Both the position numbers and the translations under genes were made by a program. Below are positions 32,603 through 42,388 of a DNA stretch of 64,000 nucleotides, one piece after another. Within the stretch, counting starts at the first letter, position 1, and each line of letters starts with the position of its first letter. The notes under the pieces were generated by a model. The model ran no database searches, was not told the origin of the DNA, and saw only the letters and a list, made by a program, of their open reading frames with translations. This DNA comes from UBA8529 sp964390565 (lineage in GTDB: Bacteria > Bacteroidota > Bacteroidia > Bacteroidales > Tenuifilaceae): the NCBI GenBank assembly GCA_964390565.1, contig CAYMII010000009.1, forward strand, positions 1-64,000, read 5' to 3'.

Positions 32603-34654
32603 TTAGCATGAAGGTAGGGTTATTGTAAATTTTGTTCCAACCCCAATCTCGCTGTCTACATCAATTCTACCCCCGTTTAGCTCTGTAAAATCTTTGCTGA
32701 TTAAAAGGCCAAGACCAGTACCTTTCTCGTTATCAGTGCCATATGAAGTTGAGTGTGTTTTTATATTGAAAAGGTTTCCCAATACATCTTGTGACATTCC
32801 AACGCCATTATCTTTTATTTCTATGGAAACAAATCCTTCTTCTTTTGAATTGCATGATATTTCAACTCGTCCATTGGTATTAGTAAATTTAACGGCATTG
32901 GAAATGATGTTTCTTAGGACAGAGCTGATCATGATTGCATCGGCTTTAATATTTATTGCACTATCAACCTTATTTTCAATGGTTATCCGCTTGGATTTTG
33001 CCTGAACTTCTAAGTTTGCAATGGCATTGTCGGCAATAATCTTTAGCTCAATGCACTCTGGCTTAACTTTAATACTGCTTGTTTGCGATAGCGACCACTC
33101 AAGGAGGCTATTTAGCAAATTAAAGGAATGTGAAGCGGCTCCATCAACCTTGCTTAGATAAAGAAGTTTACGATTATCATCTAAATCTTTCCAGTTTTCG
33201 ATGATCAACCTAGTAAAACCAAGCATTGCATTGAATTGATTCTTAAGATCGTGAGCAATAATTGAGTTGATTTTATCTTTAGCAAGATTTAGCTGCTGAA
33301 GTTTATCCCTTTGCTCTTTAATTTCATCGGACTGCTTTTGGATTTGATTGTTTTTTTCGTTGAGGAGTGAGTACGATTTTTGCTTGGTTCTGTAGCTGTA
33401 AATAGTTAAGATTACAATGCCGATAGCAAGAATTAGCGCAATAAGAGAAAATGTAATAATTTTTCGTTGAAGCGATAGGTGCTTCTTTTGATTAAGTTCC
33501 TCTTTCTGCTTTATTTCAATTTGTTTGTCAAACTTATACTGCAATTCAAGTTCGGTTATATTTTTTGTTTTTTCAGAGTTTGTAAGTGAATCTTTAATTG
33601 CATGAAACCTCTCAACATAGTACAAACTCTCCTTGTACCTATTTAGTTTTTTGAAAATCTTTGATAGGTCTTCACTTGCGTCTTGGGCAAAAGGGAGGAT
33701 CCCTTCTTTGCTTGATTCTTTAAAGCAAAACTCATATACCTTAATGGCTTCGCCATAATTTCGTTTTTCGGTAAGAAGTTTTCCTTTAGTGACGTTGTAA
33801 TATAAAAGATAGTAAGTATCATTTTTGCCGATGATTTTTTCTGCTTCAGTTAAGAATGCCTCTGCTTTACTTAAATTCCTGACTTTAATGTATTGCTCGG
33901 CTAAATTTATAAGAATATGGGGAAGCATCGCCTTATCTTCAAATTTTGCCAATGAATCATAAGCCAAATGAGCATATTGTAGGGCTTGCTTTATGCTGTC
34001 AATTTCAGAGTAAGAGACTGATATATTGAGAAGTAGAGTTGGATGCAACTCTTTGTCATTATACTTTTTGCCAAGTTGTAACGCTTTTTTATAAAACTCA
34101 ATTGCTTTATTTTGATTTTTTTGCGCTGAATGAATAATCGCCAAATTATTATAATCCGTTCCCAGCGTATAGTAATTACCTTTCTTCTCGTTTATTTTTA
34201 GGCTCTCAAGAAAACTTTCGTACGATTTGTTATAATTTCCACTATAAAAATAAATACTTCCTATTAGCGTTTGAACCATTGCTACTGAGTTTAAACTGTC
34301 CATCTCTGTAAAAATGGTAAGGCTTTTATTGGCAAAATCTAGCGCTTTTAGAATGTTTTTTTCGCAATAGAATGTTCCAAGATTAAAATATGCATAGCCT
34401 TTATAATTCAGGTTGTTTAGTTTATCGCTTAACCTTAAAACTTCATAAGTATAATAGAGAAATTTTGAGGTGTCTAAATTAGTGTTAATGCCTGCAATAT
34501 GATTTGCAAGCCTCATTTTTTCCTTATCGTTTTGGTTATTGTTGAATAGTTTGATTAGACTATCCGATTTTGCATTTTGAGAAAATGAACTATTTACCTT
34601 AAATAATGAGATCAGAGCTAATAATGAAAAAATCTTCCAACTGCCGCGAATCAT
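32603..34654 (-). CDS. TPR-containing sensor histidine kinase
   Basis: The 683-residue protein has a signal peptide (about 1-25), then about seven to eight TPR repeats in the periplasmic part (for example YYTLGTDYNNLAIIHSAQKN and AIEFYKKALQLGKKY). A membrane helix lies at about 395-415, followed by a coiled coil. A HisKA domain has the phospho-acceptor H468 in SIIAHDLKNQFNAMLGF. HATPase motifs follow: the N-box (VLRNIISNAVKFTN), DNGVGMS and GTGLGLLISKDF. No receiver domain is fused and no response-regulator gene is adjacent, so its partner must be encoded elsewhere. Confidence 0.94.
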   Translation of the reverse strand: MIRGSWKIFSLLALISLFKVNSSFSQNAKSDSLIKLFNNNQNDKEKMRLANHIAGINTNLDTSKFLYYTYEVLRLSDKLNNLNYKGYAYFNLGTFYCEKNILKALDFANKSLTIFTEMDSLNSVAMVQTLIGSIYFYSGNYNKSYESFLESLKINEKKGNYYTLGTDYNNLAIIHSAQKNQNKAIEFYKKALQLGKKYNDKELHPTLLLNISVSYSEIDSIKQALQYAHLAYDSLAKFEDKAMLPHILINLAEQYIKVRNLSKAEAFLTEAEKIIGKNDTYYLLYYNVTKGKLLTEKRNYGEAIKVYEFCFKESSKEGILPFAQDASEDLSKIFKKLNRYKESLYYVERFHAIKDSLTNSEKTKNITELELQYKFDKQIEIKQKEELNQKKHLSLQRKIITFSLIALILAIGIVILTIYSYRTKQKSYSLLNEKNNQIQKQSDEIKEQRDKLQQLNLAKDKINSIIAHDLKNQFNAMLGFTRLIIENWKDLDDNRKLLYLSKVDGAASHSFNLLNSLLEWSLSQTSSIKVKPECIELKIIADNAIANLEVQAKSKRITIENKVDSAINIKADAIMISSVLRNIISNAVKFTNTNGRVEISCNSKEEGFVSIEIKDNGVGMSQDVLGNLFNIKTHSTSYGTDNEKGTGLGLLISKDFTELNGGRIDVDSEIGVGTKFTITLPSC

Positions 34655-34783
34655 AATATCTATATTTGTTTTAAATCATAAACGATAATTGTTTGCTAGG
34701 GTTTCCATTTGGAGATGTAATTGATTAATAAAAATGATGATTTAAAACAGTTTAGCTGATATCTACTTTGGTTTATTAAGTAC

Positions 34784-34813
34784 AAAAACTCAGAAAATTC
34801 AATCTGAGTTTTT
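34784..34813 (-). terminator. Terminator after the lipoprotein gene
   Basis: AAAAACTCAGA pairs perfectly with TCTGAGTTTTT around an 8-base loop. It lies about 55 bp beyond the stop of the gene at 34869 and upstream of the histidine kinase start. Confidence 0.85.
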
Positions 34814-34868
34814 CGGTTTAAGAATTATAAAGCATCGTTTTATTACAAATATTCTTATAGGTTGTTTA

Positions 34869-35354
34869 CTATTTTAATATTATCTCAATTTTTGTTTTTT
34901 CTGATTTAGATGGATCTTTATAGATTTTGTAGGTCATAACTGCACTAACTGAACCACCCTCATAATATGCGGTAACAGTATTCTTCACATCAACATTAGT
35001 TGTGCCTGAGTTTAATACCATAACTGGAGATGTGAATATTATTCTCGATTCATCAATATCAAAATATCCATCAGTAAATGGCAAATCAAGATCATTAATA
35101 ACTTGACCTTTTGCCCAGCCACTTGAACATTCATGCTTTGCATGAAGCCTTGTGATTTCAATCGCCTTATTTAGGTTTGTTACTTTAATATCCCACTGTA
35201 CGGTACTCCCATGTATTGCTTCAGTTGGAGTCATAATGTTTTCTACCAAAAAAGGTTTTGGGGCCTCATCATCATCTTTCTTGCAATTTGTTTGCAAGAT
35301 AAAAGTCAAACCAACCATAATCAGCATACAACAGCCCTTAAGTTTTGTTTTCAT
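34869..35354 (-). CDS. Hypothetical lipoprotein
   Basis: The 161-residue protein has a type II signal peptide with lipobox LQTNC (cysteine 24), followed by acidic KKDDDEAPK. The mature part looks like a single beta-sandwich (STVQWDIKVTNLNKAIEITR, TVTAYYEGGSVSAVMTYKIY). Outer-membrane anchoring is likely. I do not recognise the family. It is transcribed alone. Confidence 0.75.
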   Translation of the reverse strand: MKTKLKGCCMLIMVGLTFILQTNCKKDDDEAPKPFLVENIMTPTEAIHGSTVQWDIKVTNLNKAIEITRLHAKHECSSGWAKGQVINDLDLPFTDGYFDIDESRIIFTSPVMVLNSGTTNVDVKNTVTAYYEGGSVSAVMTYKIYKDPSKSEKTKIEIILK

Positions 35355-35674
35355 AAGATGAGTTTTAGGTTTATAAATGATAAAATTTGATATATCTTTT
35401 ATAAAAGAGATTCAGAATTGCAAAGCAAAAGAGTATTCTATGTTTGAGTTTTGAGTTTATTTTGAAAATCCAGTATAGATTAGTTATGATTAGAGATGTA
35501 TTCCTTTAACTAAAAGAATAAAGTTAGTTCATATGTCAGCTTATTGCAAATAATTAGTTGATTTTAATGCATTGTTTATAAATCAATTTTGGATAGTCTA
35601 TTTAAATAACAAACTCCGAACATTTGCTCGGAGCTTGTTATCTAAATATAAAACTTTAATTCATGCATTAGGCT
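35355..35674. other. 320-bp intergenic region
   Basis: It is AT-rich and contains no plausible gene. It must hold the promoter of the lipoprotein gene (minus strand, near 35355-35420) and the terminator of the S9 gene (35606-35642). I see no RNA gene or repeat in it. Confidence 0.6.
35606..35642 (-). terminator. Hairpin after the second S9 peptidase gene
   Basis: ATAACAA and CTCCGA on the left pair with TCGGAG and TTGTTAT on the right. The T-tract is weak, so termination efficiency is uncertain. Confidence 0.6.
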
Positions 35675-37786
35675 TTATTTCAACCATTTGTCTAGCCATC
35701 CAAAAAACTCGCGTTGCCAGATTACAGCATTCTGAGGTTTGGTAACAAAATGTGTTTCCTTTGGATAAACAAGCAATTTACTTGGAATACCTCTTAGTTG
35801 AGCAGCGTTAAATGCTTGCAAGCTCTCTGTGTAAGGAATTCGTAAATCCATCTCACCAGTGATAATCATAATTGGAGTATCCCAGTTTTGAACGAATTTA
35901 TGTGGTGAGTTAGCATACGATTTTTGAGCAATGGCGTTATTCTTATCCCAGAAAGGTCCACCTAAATCATTGTTTGGGAAGAAAGTTTCTTCGGTTGCAG
36001 CATAGAAACTTTCGAAATTGAACATTCCACAATGTGAGATGAACGCTTTAAAACGTTTTTGGTGATGTCCAGCAAGGTAGTAAACCGAATATCCACCATA
36101 GCTGGCACCAACGCAGCCAAGTTTATCTTTATTCACCCAAGGTTCTTTGCTTACATCATCTATTGCGCTTAGGTAATCTTTAATGTTTTGTCCGCTGTAA
36201 TCGCCCGATATTTGTGCATTCCATGCTTTGCCAAACGATGGAACACCACGCCTGTTTGGTGCAACAACTACATAACCATTAGCAGCCATCATCTGGAAGT
36301 TCCAACGATAACTCCAAAACTGGCTTACAGTGCTTTGTGGTCCGCCTTGACAGTATAGTAGGGTAGGGTACTTCTTAGTTTTATCGAAGTTAGGAGGTAG
36401 AATAACCCAAACGAGCATATCCTTACCATCGGTAGTTTTTACCCAGCGTTCCTGAACCTCACCCATTTTAATATTATCGTAGATGTTCTTGTTGGTGAAG
36501 GTTAGTTGAGTTTCTGCTCCGGTTGCTTCATCTACTTTGTAAAGTTCAGCAGCTGAGCTCATGCTCATTTTCTGACCAATTAAAATACCGTTACTTATTT
36601 GGCATGCAGTATAATTATGGACTCCCTTTGTTATTTGAGCAATAGTTTTTGTTTCAATATCAATTTTGTAAAGTTGCTCAGTGCCTTTAATTCCACTCGC
36701 AAAATAGATGTTCTTACTATCACCACTCCAAACGTATTGCTCAACGTTTTGATCAAAACCTTGAGTTAAATAGGTCTTCTTATTTGAAGCAACATCAAGA
36801 ATGAATAATCTTCGTTGGTCGGCTTCGTTGCCAGGTTGCTCCATGCTTGTCCAAGCAATGAATTGTCCGTTTGGTGAGAATGAAGGGTTTCGATCGTAAC
36901 CAAGATTATCGGTAGTGATGTTTTCTGTCTTTCCTGATTCTAGATCATAGATGAAAATATCAGAGTTTGTGCTTACAGCATACTCTTTTCCATAAAGCTT
37001 CTTTGAGCAATAAACAACTTTTTTCCCGTCGGGACTCCACTGCACTTCGCCAATCTCAAAATCGGTAGCCATAGGAGTATCCCATTTTTCGCCCTCATTT
37101 ATATCTTTTGCATTTAATAGTGCCCCTTCCTTAATATCAGCAATAAAAATATGGCTATATGAGCCATCCTCCCAATAATCAAAGTGGCGATACATCAAAT
37201 TATCAATTATGCGAACATTTGCTTTATCCATATCTGGATGTAAGTCAATTGCAAGGTTCTCCGTTTTAACGGCTTTAGCATAAAGAACCTTGGCTCCATC
37301 AGCTGAGTACATAAAACCATCTATATCGCCATCAATACTGCTAACTTGAAGCAAACCAGTACCATCGGCATTTATTTCCCAAATTTGGGAGCTACCGCTT
37401 TCGGTTGATAGGAAACGGATTATTTGCCCATCAGCAGACCATTGCGGATTGGATTCTGAGCCAATACCATCCGTTAGCTGCTTTGGCTCGCCTCCATCAG
37501 TCGATACGGCATATAGATGAGTAATGCCTTTATTCTCTTTGAGATTATAAAAGGTAATTGTATAAGCTAATGTTTTACCGTCAGGTGAAAGGCATGGATT
37601 GTTTACTCTTCCAAACTTCCACATAATTTCCGGAGTCATTAAGCCTTTAGATATTTCATCTTGACTTAATGAAACATCTATTTTTAAAGGTTCTTTTTTT
37701 TGCTCTTTTTCAGGAGCAGAGCACGATGTACTTGCTATTAATATAGCCATAGCAATAAAATTAATTAGATTGTTCTTGATTTTCAT
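35675..37786 (-). CDS. S9 family peptidase (DPP/acylaminoacyl-peptidase-like), probable lipoprotein
   Basis: 703 residues from the ATG at 37786 (MKIKNNLINF). An upstream ATG at 37834 would place 16 atypical residues before the signal peptide. The lipobox is LIASTSC, so the enzyme is probably membrane-anchored. A WD40-type propeller covers about 55-430 (PCLSPDGKTLAYTITFYNLK, NPQWSADGQIIRFLS). The alpha/beta hydrolase domain has the nucleophile in GCVGASYGGYSVYYLAG, the acid in ITGEMDLRIPYTES and the histidine in YPKETHF. It probably removes N-terminal peptides from oligopeptides in the periplasm. It is the second S9 enzyme of the window. Confidence 0.93.
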   Translation of the reverse strand: MKIKNNLINFIAMAILIASTSCSAPEKEQKKEPLKIDVSLSQDEISKGLMTPEIMWKFGRVNNPCLSPDGKTLAYTITFYNLKENKGITHLYAVSTDGGEPKQLTDGIGSESNPQWSADGQIIRFLSTESGSSQIWEINADGTGLLQVSSIDGDIDGFMYSADGAKVLYAKAVKTENLAIDLHPDMDKANVRIIDNLMYRHFDYWEDGSYSHIFIADIKEGALLNAKDINEGEKWDTPMATDFEIGEVQWSPDGKKVVYCSKKLYGKEYAVSTNSDIFIYDLESGKTENITTDNLGYDRNPSFSPNGQFIAWTSMEQPGNEADQRRLFILDVASNKKTYLTQGFDQNVEQYVWSGDSKNIYFASGIKGTEQLYKIDIETKTIAQITKGVHNYTACQISNGILIGQKMSMSSAAELYKVDEATGAETQLTFTNKNIYDNIKMGEVQERWVKTTDGKDMLVWVILPPNFDKTKKYPTLLYCQGGPQSTVSQFWSYRWNFQMMAANGYVVVAPNRRGVPSFGKAWNAQISGDYSGQNIKDYLSAIDDVSKEPWVNKDKLGCVGASYGGYSVYYLAGHHQKRFKAFISHCGMFNFESFYAATEETFFPNNDLGGPFWDKNNAIAQKSYANSPHKFVQNWDTPIMIITGEMDLRIPYTESLQAFNAAQLRGIPSKLLVYPKETHFVTKPQNAVIWQREFFGWLDKWLK

Positions 37787-38005
37787 ATAGTTGAATTTTG
37801 TTTTTGATGAACAGTGAGTGGGTAAAATTAACAATTCTTTAATAGGATTATTTGTTGTCTCCTAGGTTAATTTTGATAGTAAAAGGTATTTTTTTGACTA
37901 AGATTTACATATTCTCTCGATTTAAGTAAGATATTTTTGGAATTATCAGTTCTAATGATAGCATTAAAAAAAAAAGAATATTTTTGTCCATAAATAAAAT
38001 GTAAG

Positions 38006-39958
38006 ATGAAATTATCTGATTTTTTTGATTCTCTTCATGAATTCTTTAACGAGAAACGATTTGTGATCTTTACGCTATCCCTCATTTTCGTTTTTTTCTT
38101 AACGAATTTATTTTTATCAACAGGATTTACAGGAGGTGCCGAGAGTATTTGGCATTATAATTACTCTCACTATGCGTTTAGTTATCCAAGTCTTTTTTTT
38201 GAAAGTTGGGCAAAGCCAATTTATACTCTTTTAAGCGCTCCATTTGCTTTTTTTGGATTCAAGGCTTTGCAGTTTTTTAATATTTTGATAGCAATTGCAG
38301 CAGGCCTATTTTCATATCTTGTGGCCAAAGAGTTAAAGATGAAACAACCTATTTTGGCTATCATACTTTGTTGTTTTACTCCAGTCTTTACGTTCAATGT
38401 TTTCTCGGGGTTAACGGAAATTCTTTTTGCGCTTATTACTATAGTTTCAAGTTATTTATTGCTAAAAAACAGATACTTGTTTGCATCTGTCCTATTATCG
38501 TTACTCCCTTTAATTCGCCCCGAAGGGATATTTTTAATCCCTATCTACGCTTTCTATATTGCCTATAATAAACAGTTCAAATCACTCCCTTTTATCGTTA
38601 TCGGATTTGTTGTTTACCTTGTAGTTGGAGGTATAATTTATAATGATTTTTTATGGATTATAAATCATAATCCATATATGGGAGAGGTAGGTTTATATGG
38701 AACAGGCAGTTTCTTTCAATTCATTAAACGTAGCCCAGGCTATTTTGGGATTCCAAATGAAATTTTTTACGTCACTGGTCTAGTAGCAGGCATTACGCTC
38801 TACCTGAGGAGTAAGAGAGAATACTCAAAAGAGTTCTTTCTCGTCATTCTTCCATTTTTTGCATATCTTTTTATCCACTCCTTTATGTGGTGGACTGGAC
38901 TTGGTAATTCTCAAGGGAGTAATAGGTATATGGCTGCAATTGTGCCTTTAATGGCAGTTATGTCTACACGCGGACTTACTTTGTTCTCGTTAATGTTTGA
39001 GATTCTTTTCAAAAGCGTTTGGATTCGTGTCGCTGCATTATATATTGGAATAATCTCGGTTGTACACATCCCTTTTGCTGTTCAAAACTATCCAATCAGG
39101 CTCGACTCATATAACAAACTAGTGCAACAAGCCGCAAATTGGATAAAAGATAATGGTTTGGATAATAAAACTATCTATTTTAAGGATTCAAACTTTCCTT
39201 ATGCTTTAGGTATTGACCCTTTCGATACGACAAAAGCAATAAGCGTTTATAAAAAAAGGACAGTGTTTAGTGATAATATTAAGGAAGGCTCAACAATAAT
39301 TTACGATGAGAGGTATTTTCCTGTTGATGGAGTTGAGTTTGATTCTTTAGTGCAAAATAAAAACTTTGAACTTCAAAAGGTTTTTGAACCACAAAAGAAT
39401 AGCAAGGTTTTTGGTAGGGATTATCGAGTTGCAGTTTTCAAACGCATCAAGCCCGATACTTCAATTCTCAATCAAAATAGGATGATTGCTTATGGAACTA
39501 AAGCCGAATTTAAATCTTTGGTGAAGTACGATTTTGATCGTTCTTATCATCAACCCGATTCATCTTTTCTTTATTTTGATGATAAGAATGATACTAAGTG
39601 CATTCGAGTTAACTCTAATAATGTACAGTTCTTATATAATGAGTTCGATTTATCGACTTTGAGTTTTGAAAAACCACTTGAACTATATTTGAAATTTAAA
39701 TTAAATAATCAGGATACTTTAAGGCAACCATTAGTTTTTGTTGTTGAGGTTGATAAGAGGGAAAAACAAATATTTTACAGAGAATTATTGCTTGAACATG
39801 CAGATTCTGTAGTGAATAACTGGCTTAACTTGGAGTATAATATTGTATTAACCAAAGATGTTTCGTTTAGCGGAACGCTAAAAACATATTTTGTAAACCG
39901 AAATAAGAGCGAATACTTGCTTGATGATTATCAGTTAGGGTATTGTATTAAAAGATAA
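38006..39958 (+). CDS. Multi-pass membrane glycosyltransferase-like protein
   Basis: The 650-residue protein has about ten to eleven membrane helices in the first 370 residues and a soluble C-terminal domain of about 270 residues. The early acidic/aromatic loop (SIWHYNYSHYAFSYPSLFFE) and repeated hydrophobic blocks resemble GT-C enzymes of the dolichyl-phosphate-mannose type (PMT_2/GT39, GT87). The typical catalytic DD/DE pair is not evident, so the call is moderate. It probably transfers a lipid-linked sugar at the periplasmic face. It is flanked by single genes and ends on a strong terminator. Confidence 0.65.
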   Translation: MKLSDFFDSLHEFFNEKRFVIFTLSLIFVFFLTNLFLSTGFTGGAESIWHYNYSHYAFSYPSLFFESWAKPIYTLLSAPFAFFGFKALQFFNILIAIAAGLFSYLVAKELKMKQPILAIILCCFTPVFTFNVFSGLTEILFALITIVSSYLLLKNRYLFASVLLSLLPLIRPEGIFLIPIYAFYIAYNKQFKSLPFIVIGFVVYLVVGGIIYNDFLWIINHNPYMGEVGLYGTGSFFQFIKRSPGYFGIPNEIFYVTGLVAGITLYLRSKREYSKEFFLVILPFFAYLFIHSFMWWTGLGNSQGSNRYMAAIVPLMAVMSTRGLTLFSLMFEILFKSVWIRVAALYIGIISVVHIPFAVQNYPIRLDSYNKLVQQAANWIKDNGLDNKTIYFKDSNFPYALGIDPFDTTKAISVYKKRTVFSDNIKEGSTIIYDERYFPVDGVEFDSLVQNKNFELQKVFEPQKNSKVFGRDYRVAVFKRIKPDTSILNQNRMIAYGTKAEFKSLVKYDFDRSYHQPDSSFLYFDDKNDTKCIRVNSNNVQFLYNEFDLSTLSFEKPLELYLKFKLNNQDTLRQPLVFVVEVDKREKQIFYRELLLEHADSVVNNWLNLEYNIVLTKDVSFSGTLKTYFVNRNKSEYLLDDYQLGYCIKR

Positions 39959-39989
39959 AAAGAGGCTCTGAAATCCAGAGCCTCTTTTT
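39957..39989. terminator. Bidirectional terminator
   Basis: AAAAAGAGGCTCTG pairs perfectly with CAGAGCCTCTTTTT around a 5-base loop. It serves the glycosyltransferase gene (plus) and the convergent VF530 gene (minus). Confidence 0.9.
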
Positions 39990-40034
39990 ATCTTTTAACG
40001 TTTTTCTAAGCAAGTTGATAACTATAAGACAATA

Positions 40035-40262
40035 TCAGTTTATTTCCTTTAACATTTCGATATACAAATCCTCAACCTGTTTCCTTGCCCAAGGTGTTTT
40101 GCGTAAAAACTTCAAACTCGATTTAACGCTAGGATCTTTTAAAAAACAGTTAATCTTTACCTTTTTTCCTAACAATCCCCAACCGTAATAATCCTCAAGA
40201 GCAATAACAATATGCTCAAGCGTTTTACCATGCAGGGGGTCGTTGCTTTTATGCTCAGCCAT
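40035..40262 (-). CDS. VF530-family protein (DUF2132)
   Basis: This 75-residue protein shows the family pattern: DPLHGKTLEHIVIALEDYYG, then WGLLGKKVKINCFLKDPSVK, SSLKFLRKTPWARKQVEDLY. The VF530 structure is a small helical fold with suggested DNA binding; the physiological role is not established. It is divergent from the DEAD-box helicase gene. Confidence 0.92.
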   Translation of the reverse strand: MAEHKSNDPLHGKTLEHIVIALEDYYGWGLLGKKVKINCFLKDPSVKSSLKFLRKTPWARKQVEDLYIEMLKEIN

Positions 40263-40393
40263 TAACGGGTTGATTTGATATCTGATGACTGCAAAGGTAA
40301 ATTAAAAAAAGAGGAGAAATCACACGTTTTAATCTCTTTTCGAAAAAGTTAACTCGAATGACTAACTTAGCACCGAATTTTAAAACTTGAATT

Positions 40394-41731
40394 GTGACTT
40401 TTAACGACCTAAATTTAAACAAGCCATTACTCCAAGCCCTTGCTGACCTTGAGTTTGAATATCCAACACCAATTCAAGCAAAAGCATTCCCAATCATTAT
40501 GTCGGGTCGTGATGCCGTTGGCGTTGCGCAAACGGGTACTGGTAAGACGCTTGCTTATCTGCTTCCAATTCTTCGCCAATTAACATTTTCGAAACAGCGC
40601 GAGGCTCGAATATTGATACTTGTACCCACAAGAGAACTTGTTATTCAGGTTGAAGGTGAAATAAAAAAGTTAACAAAATACAGCAGCATTAGGGTTGGTG
40701 GCATTTATGGCGGAACAAACATCAACACACAAAAGCAATTAATTTACGATGGGCTTGATGTGATTGTTGCCACACCAGGTCGTTTGCTCGATTTAATCCT
40801 AAGTGGAATATTGAAATTCAAATCCATTCAGAAATTGGTTATCGACGAGGTTGATGAGATGCTAAACCTTGGATTTCGCACACAGATCATAAATCTACTT
40901 GAAAAAATTCCTACCAAGCGACAAAACTTGATGTTTTCGGCAACACTAACCCCTGAAGTTCAGGAGTTAATTCAGGAGTTCTTCAAAGATCCCATAATGA
41001 TTGAGATTGCTGCGCATGGAACGCCAATTGAAAAGATAACCCAACAAGCATATTTCGTTCCCAACTTTGTTACAAAGGCCGATTTACTTGAACATCTCCT
41101 TAAAACGGATAGTGAGATGAACAAGGTTTTGGTTTTTGTTAGCACAAAGAGATTAGCAGATCGCTTGTTCGAACAGATGGTTACGAAATTCCCTAATCAA
41201 ACTGGAGTAATCCACTCAAATAAATCGCAAAACTTTAGGCTAAATGCGCTAAAGCAATTTACCGAAGGTAAAATTCGCATACTCATTGCCACCGATATTA
41301 TTGCTCGTGGACTTGATATCAGTGATGTTTCGCACGTTATAAACTTCGACATCCCCGAAGTTGCTGCCGATTATATCCACCGTATTGGTCGTACTGGACG
41401 TGCCGATAAGGATGGTATTGCCATCAGCTTTATCAATGATAAAGAGCGAGAATACCAAATGGCTATTGAAGAGCTCATGAACAGGCAGATTTCAATAGTA
41501 GAGTTGCCAAATGAAGTAAAGATCTCTAATGTTTTCTCGGAAGAGGAACGCCCAACAAGGCTTTTCGACATCGATTATCTAAAATCGGATAAGAAAAAAA
41601 CCAAACAGGATTTGGCTTTTCATGAAAAAAAGAAAAAGAATACCAAAGTTAACTTAGGTGGACCCTCAAAACGAAACCCAAAGCATGGGCCAAAACATAA
41701 AAGTACAAGGCCACCTAAACCAAGACTATAA
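40394..41731 (+). CDS. DEAD-box ATP-dependent RNA helicase
   Basis: The 445-residue protein uses a GTG start at 40394; an in-frame TGA six bases upstream rules out an earlier start. The motifs are Q-motif and PTPIQAKAFPIIMSG, motif I AQTGTGKT, Ia PTRELVIQ, motif II as VIDEVDEM (DEVD instead of DEAD), motif III SAT, and motif VI YIHRIGRTGR. A basic tail (KKKNTKVNLGGPSKRNPKHG) probably binds RNA. It is expected to unwind rRNA or mRNA during ribosome assembly or decay, like RhlE. Confidence 0.95.
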   Translation: MTFNDLNLNKPLLQALADLEFEYPTPIQAKAFPIIMSGRDAVGVAQTGTGKTLAYLLPILRQLTFSKQREARILILVPTRELVIQVEGEIKKLTKYSSIRVGGIYGGTNINTQKQLIYDGLDVIVATPGRLLDLILSGILKFKSIQKLVIDEVDEMLNLGFRTQIINLLEKIPTKRQNLMFSATLTPEVQELIQEFFKDPIMIEIAAHGTPIEKITQQAYFVPNFVTKADLLEHLLKTDSEMNKVLVFVSTKRLADRLFEQMVTKFPNQTGVIHSNKSQNFRLNALKQFTEGKIRILIATDIIARGLDISDVSHVINFDIPEVAADYIHRIGRTGRADKDGIAISFINDKEREYQMAIEELMNRQISIVELPNEVKISNVFSEEERPTRLFDIDYLKSDKKKTKQDLAFHEKKKKNTKVNLGGPSKRNPKHGPKHKSTRPPKPRL

Positions 41732-41734
41732 AAT

Positions 41735-41774
41735 AAACAAGGGATGAATTTTAAAATTCACCCCTTGTTTTGTT
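41735..41774. terminator. Bidirectional terminator after the helicase
   Basis: AACAAGGGATGAATTT pairs with AAATTCACCCCTTGTT with one mismatch, flanked by A and T tracts. It serves the helicase (plus) and the gene at 41794 (minus). Confidence 0.85.
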
Positions 41775-41793
41775 TTAAGTCACAAACTTTACA

Positions 41794-42309
41794 TCAATAC
41801 TTATTTTTATTAGGTCTAAAAACGGTTTCTCCTTTAGTATAAATGTTACCATTAAAATGTTCTAAAACTACTTTCGAATAATACTTACCATCTATCAAAA
41901 TCTCTCTTGTTAAAGCTTTGATATATTTTCGCTCATCTTCCTTATAATTATAATATTTGATATATTTAACTTCATCATTAATTTTAACCATATAACAAAC
42001 AAGGTAAGCATGGCCTAGCGAGCTTATTCGATATAATTTAGTTCTCTCTTTTCTCAAACCACTTTTGAAATATTTAATTTTTTGTTTGAAAAAACATTTC
42101 AGAGAATCATTTTTACCTTCTATCGAGAATTTCCGATTTGAAGCAAATTTTTCTAATCCCGACTTTTTTGATTCTTGGATAATTGAGGTATACTCCTTAT
42201 CAACTTTTGTGATTAACGACTGAATAACGTCATCAGTTTCCTGTGCCATTAAGCTAACAGTGAGAAAAAACTGTAATAATAAAACAATAAAAACTCTTAA
42301 AATTATCAT
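41794..42309 (-). CDS. Hypothetical secreted protein
   Basis: The 171-residue protein has a signal peptide (about 1-22, ending SLMAQ). The mature part is lysine-rich, with FSIEGKNDSLKCFFKQKIKY and YLVCYMVKINDEVKYIKYY. I do not recognise a family or catalytic motif. It is transcribed alone between a terminator and a phosphoesterase gene. Confidence 0.65.
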   Translation of the reverse strand: MIILRVFIVLLLQFFLTVSLMAQETDDVIQSLITKVDKEYTSIIQESKKSGLEKFASNRKFSIEGKNDSLKCFFKQKIKYFKSGLRKERTKLYRISSLGHAYLVCYMVKINDEVKYIKYYNYKEDERKYIKALTREILIDGKYYSKVVLEHFNGNIYTKGETVFRPNKNKY

Positions 42310-42388
42310 ACCAGAACTTTTAAATTAGATTGTAGTAATTTGTTATAAATAGATTTCTAATATCAAAGATAATGATTTTTTCGAAACC

